DNA from: an uncultured Clostridia bacterium
GTDB taxonomy: Bacteria > Bacillota > Clostridia > Oscillospirales > Ruminococcaceae
Direction of reading: 5' to 3'
Length of the DNA: 64,000 bases
Assembly: GCA_947627455.1 (NCBI GenBank)
Contig: CANQWC010000001.1
Span: 62,001 to 126,000, forward strand
Under the pieces are notes generated by a model, which was given only the letters and a program-made list of their open reading frames with translations, was not told where the DNA came from and searched no databases. This document shows positions 42,566 through 51,464 of this stretch, one piece after another. Position 1 is the stretch's first letter. Every line of letters starts with the position of its first letter. The position numbers were made by a program, and so were the translations under genes.

Positions 42566-43639
42566 ATGTTTGAAAAGCTTAACACACTTCTTGACAAATA
42601 CAACGAGATAAACGAGCGGCTTATGCAGAGCGAAACCCTCAACGACCCGACGCTTTACCGCGATCTTATGAAAGAGTATTCCTCGCTGACGCCGATAATT
42701 GAAAAGTATAAGGAATATCTTCGCGCCAAAGAGGCTCTTGACGAGGCCGAGGAGCTCAGAAAGGGCGAGAGCGACCGCGAGTTTTTGGCGATGATAAACG
42801 AGCAGTACACCGCGGCAAAGGCCGACACCGCTCGGCTTTCAGAGGAGCTTAAGATACTTCTTCTGCCGAAAGACCCGAACGCCGACCGCAACGTTATTAT
42901 GGAGATACGCGCTGGCGCGGGCGGCGAAGAGGCGGCTCTTTTTGCCCATTCGCTGATGAGAATGTATACGCTCTACGCCGATTCAAAGCACTGGAAGGTT
43001 GAAATCCTCAACATGAACGAGACCGAGCTCGGCGGCGTTAAAGAGGCGGAATTTTCTGTCGAGGGCGTCGGCGCATATTCGCGGCTTAAGTATGAAAGCG
43101 GCGTTCATCGGGTTCAGAGAGTGCCCGAGACCGAATCGCAGGGGAGAATTCAGACCTCTACCGCGACGGTTGCTGTTTTGCCCGAGGCCGAAAACGCCGA
43201 GCTTCAGATCGACGACAAGGATTTGAAAATAGATGTTTTCCGTGCGAGCGGCGCGGGCGGCCAGCACATCAACAAGACAGAATCGGCGGTGAGGATAACC
43301 CATCTGCCGACGGGGCTTGTGGTCGAGTGTCAGGACGAGCGAAGCCAGCAGAAAAACCGCGAGAGGGCGATGAAGGTCCTCTGCTCGCGGCTTTTGGAGA
43401 TGAAGCAGGCCGAGCTTGACAAGGCCTATGCAAGCGAAAGACGCTCGCAGATAGGCACGGGCGACCGCTCGGAGAGGATAAGGACATATAATTTCCCCGA
43501 GAGCAGGGTCTCAGACCACCGAATCGGGCTTACGCTTTATAAGTTGGACTCGATACTCAACGGAAGCCTCGACGAGGTCATCGACGCACTCGCGACCGCA
43601 GATCAGGCGGCAAGGCTTGCGGCGGAGGGCGAGCAATGA
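42566..43639 (+). CDS. prfA: Peptide chain release factor 1
   Basis: 357 residues. It ends translation at UAA and UAG. The GGQ motif in [17 protein letters not shown] (near 230) enters the peptidyl transferase centre, and the anticodon-like PxT region lies in [11 protein letters not shown]. Its stop overlaps the tsaC ATG by 4 nt. The neighbour tsaC order is common, but no prmC follows here. Confidence 0.97.
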   Translation: MFEKLNTLLDKYNEINERLMQSETLNDPTLYRDLMKEYSSLTPIIEKYKEYLRAKEALDEAEELRKGESDREFLAMINEQYTAAKADTARLSEELKILLLPKDPNADRNVIMEIRAGAGGEEAALFAHSLMRMYTLYADSKHWKVEILNMNETELGGVKEAEFSVEGVGAYSRLKYESGVHRVQRVPETESQGRIQTSTATVAVLPEAENAELQIDDKDLKIDVFRASGAGGQHINKTESAVRITHLPTGLVVECQDERSQQKNRERAMKVLCSRLLEMKQAELDKAYASERRSQIGTGDRSERIRTYNFPESRVSDHRIGLTLYKLDSILNGSLDEVIDALATADQAARLAAEGEQ

Positions 43640-44658
43640 TAACAAGAATGCTTGGGTGCTCCGTTAAAGAGCTTGAGGCCGCTGCCGAGATAATTAAAAG
43701 CGGCGGCGTGGTCGGAATTCCGACCGAGACGGTTTACGGCCTTGCGGCAAACGCCTTTGACGCCGAGGCGGTCAGAAAAATCTTCGCGGCAAAGGGCAGG
43801 CCCGCCGACAACCCGCTGATCGTTCACATCAGCAGCCTTTCGATGATAAATGACATAGCTTCATATGTTCCTCCGCTTGTGGGCGATCTTGCGAAAAGGT
43901 TCTGGCCCGGGCCGCTCACGATGATTATGCCGAAGTCCGAGAAGATACCCCTTGTCACGAGCGGCGGGCTTGACACCGTTGGGATAAGATTTCCCTCTCA
44001 CCCTGTCGCGATGCGGCTTATCGGGCTTTGCGGGGTGCCTCTTGCGGCGCCCTCGGCAAACCTTTCGGGCAGTCCGAGCCCCACATCGGCAAAGCGGGTT
44101 TTTGACGATATGAACGGGCGTATTCCCGCGATTGTTGACGGCGGCGAGTCTGACGTCGGGGTTGAATCGACGGTCATAGCCTTTGAGGGCGACGGTGTGC
44201 GAATTCTTCGCCCGGGCGGAATCACAAGGGAGATGCTTCTTGAGGTCTGCCCGAGCGTCACCGTCGACAGCGGCGTGCTCAACGAAATAAGCCCCGACGC
44301 GGTCGCGAGATCGCCCGGGATGAAATATAAGCACTATGCCCCGAAGGCCGAGGTCAGGATAATCAGGGGCAGTCTTGAAGCCTATCGCGAATATGTCGCG
44401 AAAAATGCGCAGGACGGCGACTGCTGCCTTTTGTTCTCGGAATCCGAGGCGGTCGGCGGCGTTCCGTATATCTGCTACGGCAAAAGCTCAAAAGAGCAGG
44501 CGCACGGGCTTTTTGAGGCGCTTAGGGTTCTTGACGAGCGCGGCGCGAAGAGAGTTTTTGCGCGATGCCCCGAAACCGACGGCGTCGGCCTTGCGGTTTA
44601 TAACCGAATTCTTCGGGCGGCGGGTTTTTGTATAATTGATTCGGAAGTGCAGGAATGA
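43636..44658 (+). CDS. Threonylcarbamoyl-AMP synthase (Sua5/TsaC)
   Basis: 340 residues: a YrdC domain (1-200) with [20 protein letters not shown] and [12 protein letters not shown], joined to a C-terminal Sua5 domain (about 215-340, [15 protein letters not shown]). It makes L-threonylcarbamoyl-AMP from threonine, bicarbonate and ATP for the t6A modification of tRNAs. It overlaps prfA and coaE by 4 nt each. Confidence 0.94.
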   Translation: MITRMLGCSVKELEAAAEIIKSGGVVGIPTETVYGLAANAFDAEAVRKIFAAKGRPADNPLIVHISSLSMINDIASYVPPLVGDLAKRFWPGPLTMIMPKSEKIPLVTSGGLDTVGIRFPSHPVAMRLIGLCGVPLAAPSANLSGSPSPTSAKRVFDDMNGRIPAIVDGGESDVGVESTVIAFEGDGVRILRPGGITREMLLEVCPSVTVDSGVLNEISPDAVARSPGMKYKHYAPKAEVRIIRGSLEAYREYVAKNAQDGDCCLLFSESEAVGGVPYICYGKSSKEQAHGLFEALRVLDERGAKRVFARCPETDGVGLAVYNRILRAAGFCIIDSEVQE

Positions 44659-45272
44659 ATACCTTTGACGAAATAAAAATCATCGGGCTTATCGGCCAGA
44701 GCGGCGCGGGAAAAACCACTGTTTCGCATATGTTTTCGGGTCTCGGGCTTGCGGTCATCGACTGCGACGTCATGTCGCGCAGGGCTTCTGAGCTGCCCGA
44801 ATTTCTCGGCGAGATGAAAACCGCCTTTCCCGACTGCGTCGACGAAAACGGCCTTATGAGGCATAAGCTCGGCGAGGTCGTATTCAACGACATCGAAAAG
44901 CTTCGCGAGTACGGAAAAATCATCTTCCCTTACATAACCCGCCTCGTTTTCCGCGAGCTTCATAGGCTTTCGGGCAGCGGCGAACAGGCAGTGATTCTTG
45001 ACGCGCCGACGCTTTTTGAAAGCGGGCTCGATATCATCTGCGACACGGTGGTGAGCGTCATCGCGCCCTTTGAGCTTAAGCTTGAAAGGGTGATGAGGCG
45101 CGACGGCATCTCGGAGAAGTTCGCGAGGTCGCGGCTTAAAAGCCAGTTCGGCGAGGAATTTTTCAGGAGCCGCTCGGAATACTGCATTGTGAACAGCGGT
45201 GATATTTCTGAGCTTGAAAAAAGCGTCGCGGCGGTTGTTTCGTCGCTTAAGGAGCGGTTCGATGCGCATTAA
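44655..45272 (+). CDS. coaE: Dephospho-CoA kinase
   Basis: 205 residues. It phosphorylates dephospho-CoA in the last step of CoA synthesis. The P-loop GQSGAGKTT is at about 14-22, followed by VIDCDVMSR. The C-terminal half has LILDAPTLFESG and the CoA-binding lid. The next gene's original ATG (45262) lies inside its last codons. Confidence 0.93.
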   Translation: MNTFDEIKIIGLIGQSGAGKTTVSHMFSGLGLAVIDCDVMSRRASELPEFLGEMKTAFPDCVDENGLMRHKLGEVVFNDIEKLREYGKIIFPYITRLVFRELHRLSGSGEQAVILDAPTLFESGLDIICDTVVSVIAPFELKLERVMRRDGISEKFARSRLKSQFGEEFFRSRSEYCIVNSGDISELEKSVAAVVSSLKERFDAH

Positions 45273-45306
45273 ATTTTAACGTCTGCTGATTGTCGCGGCG
45301 GTTGTT

Positions 45307-45837
45307 GTGATAATTGCATACCTGCTGATATCCGTCCTGCCGAAGGCCGTTTCCGACGCGATTTACAGGACCGAATATGAAGAATATGTCGAGAAATATT
45401 CGGAAGAATTTTCCGTCGACCCCGCGCTTGTGTATGCGGTCATCAAGACCGAGTCAAACTTCAACCCTCGGGCATATTCCGAGGTCGGCGCGGTCGGCAT
45501 AATGCAGATAATCGAGGATTCATTCGACTGGGTGGCTTGGCGGCTCGATCGCGAGGACCTCACCTTTACGGATATGTACACCCCCGAGTACAGCATCATG
45601 TTCGGGGCGTTCATGCTCGGCAACCTGTATGAAAAATACGGCAGCGTCGAGCTTACCGCGGCGGCGTATCACTCGGGAATGAACGCCGTCGACGGCTGGA
45701 TCGAGAGGGGAGAGATCGACCCCGAAAACTTCAATATCGACGATATCAGCGGCGAAAACACGCGGCACTACGTCAGGAAGATCACAAAGGCATACAAAAA
45801 ATATTCAGATAAATTGAATTCTCAGAAAGGAAGATAA
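45307..45837 (+). CDS. Lytic transglycosylase (SLT domain) with disrupted N-terminus
   Basis: 176 residues if started at GTG 45307. The SLT core has the catalytic Glu in IKTESNFNPRAYS, GAVGIMQI, and AAYHSGMNAVDGWI, so it should cut peptidoglycan glycan strands outside the membrane. The expected start is ATG 45262, which has AAGGAG 7 nt upstream and gives MRIKF, but codon 6 is TAA (45277-45279). The same frame then continues RLLIVAAVVVIIAYLL, a membrane anchor. Either the gene is inactivated at its N-terminus or it starts at a weak GTG/CTG lacking a ribosome site. Confidence 0.8.
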   Translation: MIIAYLLISVLPKAVSDAIYRTEYEEYVEKYSEEFSVDPALVYAVIKTESNFNPRAYSEVGAVGIMQIIEDSFDWVAWRLDREDLTFTDMYTPEYSIMFGAFMLGNLYEKYGSVELTAAAYHSGMNAVDGWIERGEIDPENFNIDDISGENTRHYVRKITKAYKKYSDKLNSQKGR

Positions 45838-45839
45838 CA

Positions 45840-47243
45840 ATGTCAAAAGAAGAAAAATCAGTCGGAAAAGCCCTTGAAGAAAAGCTGCTTTCGCAGAAGA
45901 AAAACGGCCTGCTCCGCATCGACGCGGACGAGACCGAACGCGCCGACGCTTTTTGCGAGGGCTATATGAAGTTTCTTGACGACTCGAAGACCGAGCGCGA
46001 GGCTGTCACCTCGGCGATAGCTCTTGCCGAGGCAAACGGTTTCTCACCGTTCGAGTTCGGAAAGAAATATTCTGCGGGCGAAAAGGTCTATTACAACGTG
46101 AGGAACAAGAGCCTTATCCTCTGCGTATTCGGAAAGAATTCGGTCGAGAACGGCATAAAAATCCTTGCCGCGCATATCGACTCGCCGAGACTTGACCTCA
46201 AGCAGCACCCGCTCTATGAAAGCTCCGAGTATGCCCTTTTGAAGACCCACTATTACGGCGGAATCCGCAAATATCAGTGGGTGACGATACCCCTTGCGCT
46301 TCACGGCGTTATCTTCAAGGCTGACGGCTCCTGCGTCACCGTAAACATCGGCGAGGACGACAGCGACCCTGTATTTGCCGTCACCGATCTGCTTCCGCAC
46401 CTTGCTCAGGAGCAGTCGAAGAGGACCCTCAACGAGGGCATCAAGGGCGAAGAGCTCAACGTAATGATCGGCAGCAGGCCCTTTAAGGACGACGAGGTCT
46501 CCGAGAAGGTAAAGCTCAACGTCATGAAGATCCTCAATGAGAAATACGGCGTCACCGAGGACGATTTCCTCTCGGCCGAGCTTGAGGCGGTGCCCGCTTT
46601 CAAGGCTAAAAACGTCGGTCTCGACTGCGGGCTCATCGGCGCCTACGGTCAGGACGACCGCGTATGCGCATACCCCGCGCTTGAGGCGATTTTGGACTGC
46701 GACAACCCCGACGACACCGCGATCGCGGTTCTCACCGACAAGGAAGAAATCGGCAGCGTTGGCCCGACGGGCCTTTCGAGCGACTATCTCCGCCACTTTA
46801 TCGAGGCGGTCGCCGACGCGGCTGATGTTCCCGCATACAACGTTATAAGAAATTCAAAGTGCCTCTCGGCCGACGTCACCGCGGCCTATGACCCGACTTT
46901 CAGCGATGTTCTTGACCCGCGCAACGCGAGCTACTGCAACTACGGCGTCGCGATGTGCAAATATACGGGCTCTCGCGGAAAGAGCGGCTGTAACGACGCA
47001 AGCGCCGAGTTTGTCGCCGAAGTGAGAAAGATATTCGAGGAAAACGGCGTTGTATGGCAGACTACCGAGCTCGGCAGGGTAGACCTCGGCGGCGGCGGAA
47101 CGGTCGCGGCCTATATCGGCAACATGGATATGGAGGTCGTCGATGTCGGCGTGCCCGTGCTCTGCATGCACTCTCCGTTCGAGCTCACCTCAAAGCTTGA
47201 TGTCTACATGGCCTACAAGGGCTTTGCCGCCTTTATAAAATAA
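45840..47243 (+). CDS. M18-family aminopeptidase
   Basis: 467 residues. A dizinc aminopeptidase of the aspartyl-aminopeptidase group: AAHIDSPRLDL (His ligand, about 103-113), DRVCAYPALEAIL, the catalytic Glu pair in DKEEIGSVGP, and a C-terminal HSPFELTSK (last His). It releases N-terminal residues from peptides in the cytosol. AAAGGA lies before the ATG. It ends with a terminator and is only loosely linked to the transglycosylase 2 nt upstream. Confidence 0.9.
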   Translation: MSKEEKSVGKALEEKLLSQKKNGLLRIDADETERADAFCEGYMKFLDDSKTEREAVTSAIALAEANGFSPFEFGKKYSAGEKVYYNVRNKSLILCVFGKNSVENGIKILAAHIDSPRLDLKQHPLYESSEYALLKTHYYGGIRKYQWVTIPLALHGVIFKADGSCVTVNIGEDDSDPVFAVTDLLPHLAQEQSKRTLNEGIKGEELNVMIGSRPFKDDEVSEKVKLNVMKILNEKYGVTEDDFLSAELEAVPAFKAKNVGLDCGLIGAYGQDDRVCAYPALEAILDCDNPDDTAIAVLTDKEEIGSVGPTGLSSDYLRHFIEAVADAADVPAYNVIRNSKCLSADVTAAYDPTFSDVLDPRNASYCNYGVAMCKYTGSRGKSGCNDASAEFVAEVRKIFEENGVVWQTTELGRVDLGGGGTVAAYIGNMDMEVVDVGVPVLCMHSPFELTSKLDVYMAYKGFAAFIK

Positions 47244-47257
47244 TTTATGTGATATAT

Positions 47258-47292
47258 CCGCCTGCGTCAGATTCGGCGCGGGCGGATTTTTT
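47258..47292 (+). terminator. Terminator of the aminopeptidase gene
   Basis: TCCGCC (47258-47263) plus GCG pairs with CGC plus GGCGGA (47281-47286), with one bulge, followed by six T. It separates the gene from spoIIGA. Confidence 0.8.
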
Positions 47293-47355
47293 ATGCCCGT
47301 CCAAAATCGACAGAAATTCGTCGCCGACGGGGTTAAAATCGTTAGGGTGATAAAA

Positions 47356-48147
47356 GTGGATATCTACCTTGATGTTCTTGTGATCCTCAATACATATATG
47401 ACGTGGCTGCTGCTGAGTGTCACCGCGATGATTTGCAAAATTTACCCCAAGCCGATGAACCGCGCCGTCGCTTCGTTCGCCGGCGGGCTGAGCTCGCTGA
47501 TAATTTTGATTCCGAACGATGTAAAGCTTTTAGCCTTGACGGCATCGGCGCTGAAAATCCTCTCCTGCGCAGGGATTTCTTACCTTGCCTTTCGGCCGAG
47601 GTCGCTCAAAAAAGCAGCGGTTTTATCGCTCTCGTTTTTGGCGAGCAACATGCTCACTGCGTCGGCGCTTTGGCTGACAGAATCATTTCTCAATGTGCCG
47701 AAAATCGCGCTCGGAGGCGGGTTTATCTATCTTGATATCTCGCCGCTGAACCTGATAATCTCGACCGCGGTCATCTATTTCGCGGTGTGCCTTTTCTCGA
47801 AGATGTTTTCAAAAAACGTGGGCGCGAGCGGCTCATACCGAGTTGACTTCAGCATAGGCTGTAAAGTATTTTCACTTGACGCATTTGCAGACACCGGCAA
47901 CACCGCGAAAGATCTTTTCTCGGGGCTTCCCGTGATAATCTGCACGGGCGTTGATATCGAGCCGAGGGGGCATATCAGGGCGGTGCCGTATAAAACCGTC
48001 TCGGGCGAGGGGGTTCTATACGCCTGCCGACCCGACAGCCTTACCCTCACCGACGGCAGGGGCAACGCACACGAGGTCACGGCGCTTGTCGCGGGCCTGC
48101 CCGAGGGCGACTGCCGAGCGGTTTTCAACCCGAACATTCTGACATAG
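47356..48147 (+). CDS. spoIIGA: Sigma-E processing peptidase SpoIIGA
   Basis: 263 residues. Five membrane segments in the first 160 residues are followed by an aspartic-protease-like domain with the catalytic DTGN in LDAFADTGNTAKD (about 178-190). SpoIIGA cuts the pro-peptide of sigma-E in the mother cell. GTG 47356 gives an N-terminus (VDIYLDVLVILN) like other SpoIIGA and has AGGGTG 6 nt upstream; upstream in-frame codons cross the terminator. A Spo0A-like box may lie at 47303-47314. Confidence 0.9.
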   Translation: MDIYLDVLVILNTYMTWLLLSVTAMICKIYPKPMNRAVASFAGGLSSLIILIPNDVKLLALTASALKILSCAGISYLAFRPRSLKKAAVLSLSFLASNMLTASALWLTESFLNVPKIALGGGFIYLDISPLNLIISTAVIYFAVCLFSKMFSKNVGASGSYRVDFSIGCKVFSLDAFADTGNTAKDLFSGLPVIICTGVDIEPRGHIRAVPYKTVSGEGVLYACRPDSLTLTDGRGNAHEVTALVAGLPEGDCRAVFNPNILT

Positions 48148-48164
48148 TTACATAAAGAAAGGGA

Positions 48165-48875
48165 ATGGTCAATTTGAACGCAATTTTCAGGAGGATTCTC
48201 AGCTTTATTTCACGGCTTCTGGGCGATAACGTCGACTACATAAACGGCCCCGACACGCTGCCCCCGCCGCTTAAACCCGAGGAGGAAAGGGCGGTTTTCG
48301 AGCTCTTAAAAACCGAGCCGAAAAAGGCCCGAGAAAAGCTTATCACCCACAATCTGAGGCTGGTGGTGTATATCTCAAAGAAGTTTGAGTCAACGGGCAT
48401 CGGCGCAGAGGACCTTGTTTCAATCGGCACGATAGGGCTAATCAAGGCGGTGAACACCTTTAACCCCGAGAAGAATATCAAGCTCGCGACATATGCCTCG
48501 CGGTGCATCGAAAACGAGATTCTGATGTATCTTCGCAAGACAAGCCAGCAGCGCAACGAAATTTCCATCGACGAGCCGCTGAACATAGACTGGGACGGCA
48601 ACGAGCTTTTGCTTTCAGACGTCATCGGCACCGACGCCGATGAGGTCGGCAGCCGACTTGAAAGCGAGGCGGAAAAGCGCCTGCTTATTGAAGCGGTCGA
48701 AAGGCTCGACGGCAGGGAACGCTTTATAATGCAGATGAGGTTCGGGCTTCTCGGCGAGCCCGAGATGACCCAAAAAGAGGTCGCGGACATCATCGGAATA
48801 TCGCAGTCGTATATATCGCGTCTCGAAAAAAGAATTCTCAAAGAGCTCAAAAAAGAGCTCGAGGCGATATGCTGA
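48165..48875 (+). CDS. sigE: Sporulation sigma factor E (pro-sigma-E)
   Basis: 236 residues. A hydrophobic pro-sequence (about 1-30, [15 protein letters not shown]) precedes [12 protein letters not shown], the start of mature sigma-E. Regions 2 ([23 protein letters not shown]), 3 and 4 ([23 protein letters not shown]) are intact. It directs early mother-cell genes after cleavage by SpoIIGA encoded 17 nt upstream. TTG 48174 is an alternative start. Confidence 0.95.
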   Translation: MVNLNAIFRRILSFISRLLGDNVDYINGPDTLPPPLKPEEERAVFELLKTEPKKAREKLITHNLRLVVYISKKFESTGIGAEDLVSIGTIGLIKAVNTFNPEKNIKLATYASRCIENEILMYLRKTSQQRNEISIDEPLNIDWDGNELLLSDVIGTDADEVGSRLESEAEKRLLIEAVERLDGRERFIMQMRFGLLGEPEMTQKEVADIIGISQSYISRLEKRILKELKKELEAIC

Positions 48876-48916
48876 TTTCCAGATAATGTATACTGCCTGA
48901 CTGAATACAAGCCGAC

Positions 48917-48964
48917 GGCTTCGGCAATAATTAACACAAAACCTATTGGGAGATTGCCGAAGCC
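48917..48964 (+). promoter_or_regulatory. Leader hairpin directly upstream of the sigG start codon
   Basis: GGCTTCGGCAAT (48917-48928) and ATTGCCGAAGCC (48953-48964) form a perfect 12-bp stem. The 24-nt loop holds the only Shine-Dalgarno-like run (TTGGGAG, to 48952), and the right arm ends at the base before ATG. In the RNA this should limit initiation. Confidence 0.75.
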
Positions 48965-49735
48965 ATGCAGTATAACAAAGTCGAGATAAGCGGGGTAAAC
49001 ACCTCGAAGTTAAAGCTTTTGACCGAGGACGAAAAGACAGAGCTATTGAAAAAGGCGAGGGGAGGCGACAAAAAGGCTCGCGACGAGCTTATCGAGGGAA
49101 ATCTTCGGCTTGTTTTAAGCGTCATTCAGAAGTTCATGAACCGCGGCGCTCAGCCCGACGACCTCTTTCAGGTCGGCGTGGTGGGGCTGATTAAGGCGAT
49201 AGATAATTTTGACCTATCGCTCGACGTGAGGTTTTCGACCTATGCCGTCCCGATGATAAGCGGCGAGCTCAGGCGGTATCTTCGCGACAATAATTCTATT
49301 CGCGTGAGCCGCTCGACCCGCGACCTTGCTTATAGGGCGATGCAGGTTAAGGAATCGCTCATGGCGGGAAAGGACAGAGAGCCGACCGCAGCGGAGATAT
49401 CAAAGGTTCTCGGCGTTCCGAAATCTGAGATAGTTTTTGCGCTCGAGTCGATAAGCGAGCCCGTGTCGATATACGAGCCCGTATACTCTAATTCGGGCGA
49501 TGTTCTTTACATGCTCGACCAGCTCGGCGACTCATCGAGCGACGACGGCTGGATCGACGAGCTTATGCTTCGCGACGCGATAATGATGCTCTCGGAGCGC
49601 GAGAAAAATATACTCTACCTGAGATTTTATCAGGGAAAGACGCAGGTAGAGGTCGCAAAGGAGATAGGAATTTCGCAAGCGCAGGTCTCACGGCTCGAGA
49701 AGAGCGCGCTGAACAGAATAAAATCGAAGGTGTGA
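48965..49735 (+). CDS. sigG: Sporulation sigma factor G
   Basis: 256 residues. It has the sigma-G N-terminal signature NKVEISGVNTSKLKLLT, followed by full regions 2, 3 and 4 (TQVEVAKEIGISQAQVSRLEK). It controls late forespore genes. It sits after spoIIGA-sigE as in B. subtilis. The start is fixed by the signature. A GAATA, 17-nt spacer, CAATAATTA arrangement (48903-48933) could be a forespore-type promoter. Its stop is followed by an inverted hairpin-repeat module. Confidence 0.95.
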   Translation: MQYNKVEISGVNTSKLKLLTEDEKTELLKKARGGDKKARDELIEGNLRLVLSVIQKFMNRGAQPDDLFQVGVVGLIKAIDNFDLSLDVRFSTYAVPMISGELRRYLRDNNSIRVSRSTRDLAYRAMQVKESLMAGKDREPTAAEISKVLGVPKSEIVFALESISEPVSIYEPVYSNSGDVLYMLDQLGDSSSDDGWIDELMLRDAIMMLSEREKNILYLRFYQGKTQVEVAKEIGISQAQVSRLEKSALNRIKSKV

Positions 49736-49741
49736 AGAGCA

Positions 49742-49831
49742 AAAAAGTTTTCGCTCAAGCCTTTCTCAAAAGGCTTGCAGGGGTCGAGGGGGCAGAGCCC
49801 CTCGTCGCGCTCCGCAGAGCGCGAAAACCCC
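49742..49831 (-). repeat. Inverted 3' module of the hairpin repeat, after sigG
   Basis: Read on the minus strand, this is CGCGCTC-TGCG-GAGCGCG, then a GGGGC/GCCCC hairpin, then AAGCCTTTTGAGAAAGGCTT, the same three hairpins that end copies A, B and C. With 50378-50455 it forms inverted ends around a 714-bp region. Confidence 0.75.
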
Positions 49832-49863
49832 AAAAAGAGCACGCGACTAAGCGTGCTCTTTTT
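49832..49863. terminator. Strong bidirectional terminator after sigG
   Basis: AAAAAGAGCACGC (49832-49844) and GCGTGCTCTTTTT (49851-49863) form a 13-bp perfect stem with a 6-nt loop. Confidence 0.85.
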
Positions 49864-49949
49864 AAAAGCGTAAGCGAAACGCAGGAAGGGGAAGGAGCAA
49901 TCCGTTCAGTGAACGGTTGCGACGTGGGGGGAACCCTCGTCGGGGGTTC

Positions 49950-50058
49950 CCCCGATTTTCGAGCGTGAGCGAGAAAATTTCTCCTCGCCGAGCGAAGCGA
50001 GGCGGCCGGTGCGGAGGGGGTTCGGGGGAACCCTGCAAGGGTGTCCCCGCTTTTAAAA
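49950..50058 (-). repeat. Inverted module of the hairpin repeat, before copy C
   Basis: On the minus strand it reads GCGGGGACACCC, a CCCCC-rich hairpin, CCGCCTCGCTTCGCTCGGCG, then AGAAATTTTCTCGCTCACGC. This matches 40595-40700 in the opposite orientation. The stretch 50059-50177 holds only short direct repeats (CAATCACT twice) and no gene. Confidence 0.7.
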
Positions 50059-50177
50059 TAGAAAGTTAGTCGATTTGCAGAACACCACTACCCAAAGCCA
50101 CATGCCTCTTACTATAAGGTAATTAGGGAAACCCTGTGACCAATCACTCAATCACTCACTCCATGAGATTGTTAAGT

Positions 50178-50455
50178 CGGGGGCACCCTGCGGGTTCCCC
50201 CGAACCCCCTCCCGCTCAAGCCGACTCGCTTCGCTCGGCGGCGAAAGGTGCGCAGCTCTTGTTAAAGCTGCGAATCAAAAGGGGACGCCCTCTCTTACAG
50301 GGCGTCCCCTCTTTCAAAACAATCCACCGGATTGTTTTTCAATTCACCCCTTGCGGAGCGCACTACGTATGGGATTTCGCACTCTACGGAGTGCGACGAG
50401 GGGCGCCGCCCCCTGACCCCTGCGAGCCTTTTGTAAAAGGCTCGACCTAAAACTC
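50178..50455 (+). repeat. Multi-hairpin intergenic repeat, copy C
   Basis: 278 bp. Hairpins: CGGGGG-ACCC/GGGT-CCCCCG (50178-50202), CGCAGCT/AGCTGCG, a perfect GGGGACGCCCT/AGGGCGTCCCC (50281-50309), AAAACAATCC/GGATTGTTTT (50316-50338), CGCACTC-TACG-GAGTGCG (50378-50395), GGGGC/GCCCC, GAGCCTTTT/AAAAGGCTC. Pairing is preserved against copies A and B where bases differ. It ends just before the next lipoprotein promoter. Confidence 0.85.
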
Positions 50456-50487
50456 TTAATTTTGTCACTTAATCCTTCCTCCTCCCC

Positions 50488-50516
50488 TTGACAAATCGCG
50501 ATATCGGTGCTAATAT
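50488..50516 (+). promoter_or_regulatory. Sigma-A promoter of the lipoprotein gene
   Basis: TTGACA (50488-50493), a 17-nt spacer and TAATAT (50511-50516); a TATAAT shifted by 3 nt is also present. Confidence 0.75.
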
Positions 50517-50544
50517 AATGCATATTCATTTTGGAGGGAATAGG

Positions 50545-51144
50545 ATGAAAAAATTTATTTCTCTTGCTTTAATATTAGTGCTTGCGATATCTCTTTGCTC
50601 CTGCGGGGTGCCTGAGCTTGACGAAGTGCGCGGCTCTGTTTCGGGCGATGTCTATGAAAACGGCTATCTCGGCCTGAAATTCACAAAGCCGTCGTCATGG
50701 GACTACGCAACCGAAGAGGAGATCGCTCAGGTCGCGGGGACTACCGAGGACGTTCTCAACGAGGGCGGCATCGATGAAACCGTCGACGCGGCTAAATATG
50801 ATATGATGGCTTCCGATGCGATTTCGGGCAATAACATAAACCTTTCGCTCGATATTGTCGGCAATACCGCGAGCATGAGCGACCTTGACGCCACTCTTGA
50901 CGAGGTCGAGGCGCAGCTCACCGAGATGGGCAGCTCAATCGGAATGACCTATACCTTCGGCGAACATTCAAAGGTAAAGCTCAGCGGAATTGAATTCACA
51001 AAGCTCTCGGCGAGCGCCGAGTATTACGGAATTGCCTTTGAACAGGGCTGCTATATCGCGGTCAAGGACGGAGTTTGCGTCAACATCTCGATAACCTCTT
51101 ACGACGGGACGCCCGTCACCGATATCGAAGCTTTGTTCTCATAA
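50545..51144 (+). CDS. Lipoprotein of unknown function
   Basis: 199 residues. A lipoprotein signal peptide ends in ISLCSCG (Cys 20), so it should be membrane-tethered outside. The mature part has YENGYLGLKFTKPSSWDYATEEE, a pattern seen in PsbP/YuaB-like secreted proteins of Clostridia, then alternating strands and helices. No known function. ATG 50545 follows GGAGGG by 7 nt; longer readings start in the promoter. Confidence 0.85.
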   Translation: MKKFISLALILVLAISLCSCGVPELDEVRGSVSGDVYENGYLGLKFTKPSSWDYATEEEIAQVAGTTEDVLNEGGIDETVDAAKYDMMASDAISGNNINLSLDIVGNTASMSDLDATLDEVEAQLTEMGSSIGMTYTFGEHSKVKLSGIEFTKLSASAEYYGIAFEQGCYIAVKDGVCVNISITSYDGTPVTDIEALFS

Positions 51145-51148
51145 GCCC

Positions 51149-51177
51149 TTGACAAAGCGGAAAATCTATGGTATTAT
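51149..51177 (+). promoter_or_regulatory. Sigma-A promoter of the tyrS T-box transcript
   Basis: TTGACA (51149-51154), a 17-nt spacer and TATTAT (51172-51177). It overlaps the region just after the lipoprotein stop. Confidence 0.8.
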
Positions 51178-51184
51178 ACCGAAA

Positions 51185-51441
51185 ATCAATATTTTATCGG
51201 CTTTGACGGGAAGAAGTAGCCTTGGCAATATGACTTCAGAGAGCTTTCGGTCGGTGCAAGAAAGCGTTGAGCCATCGTGAAATACATCTCCGAGCCCGCC
51301 TCCTGAACGGTTTCAATTAGGGAAGCGCGTCTGCGCACGTTACAGCGCCCCAATGAGGCAGAGCGCACTTTCGCGCCTGTAAACTGAGGTGGTACCGCGA
51401 AGCTTTCGCCCTCTGACGCAGAAGTCGGAGGGCTTTATTTT
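51185..51441 (+). promoter_or_regulatory. T-box riboswitch controlling tyrS
   Basis: The T-box sequence GAGGTGGTACCGCG (51386-51399) is followed by a terminator GCCCTC/GAGGGC (51408-51413, 51428-51433) with a T-rich tail. The 5' half has the stem I features AGAGAG, GGTGCAAG and GAGCC. A TAC triplet at 51283-51285, in GTGAAATACATC, is in the right place for the specifier codon and encodes tyrosine, matching tyrS. Uncharged tRNA-Tyr should favour read-through. Confidence 0.92.
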
Positions 51442-51464
51442 ATGATTTTGTGAGGAGAAGAAAA

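Noticed and set aside
47293..47355. Longer N-terminus for SpoIIGA from ATG 47293
   Set aside because: That ATG abuts the T-run of the preceding terminator, has no ribosome site, and adds residues absent from SpoIIGA N-termini.
50136..50450. 104-codon ORF in repeat copy C
   Set aside because: Covers the hairpin series, has no ribosome site, and the peptide is Pro/Arg-rich without a family.
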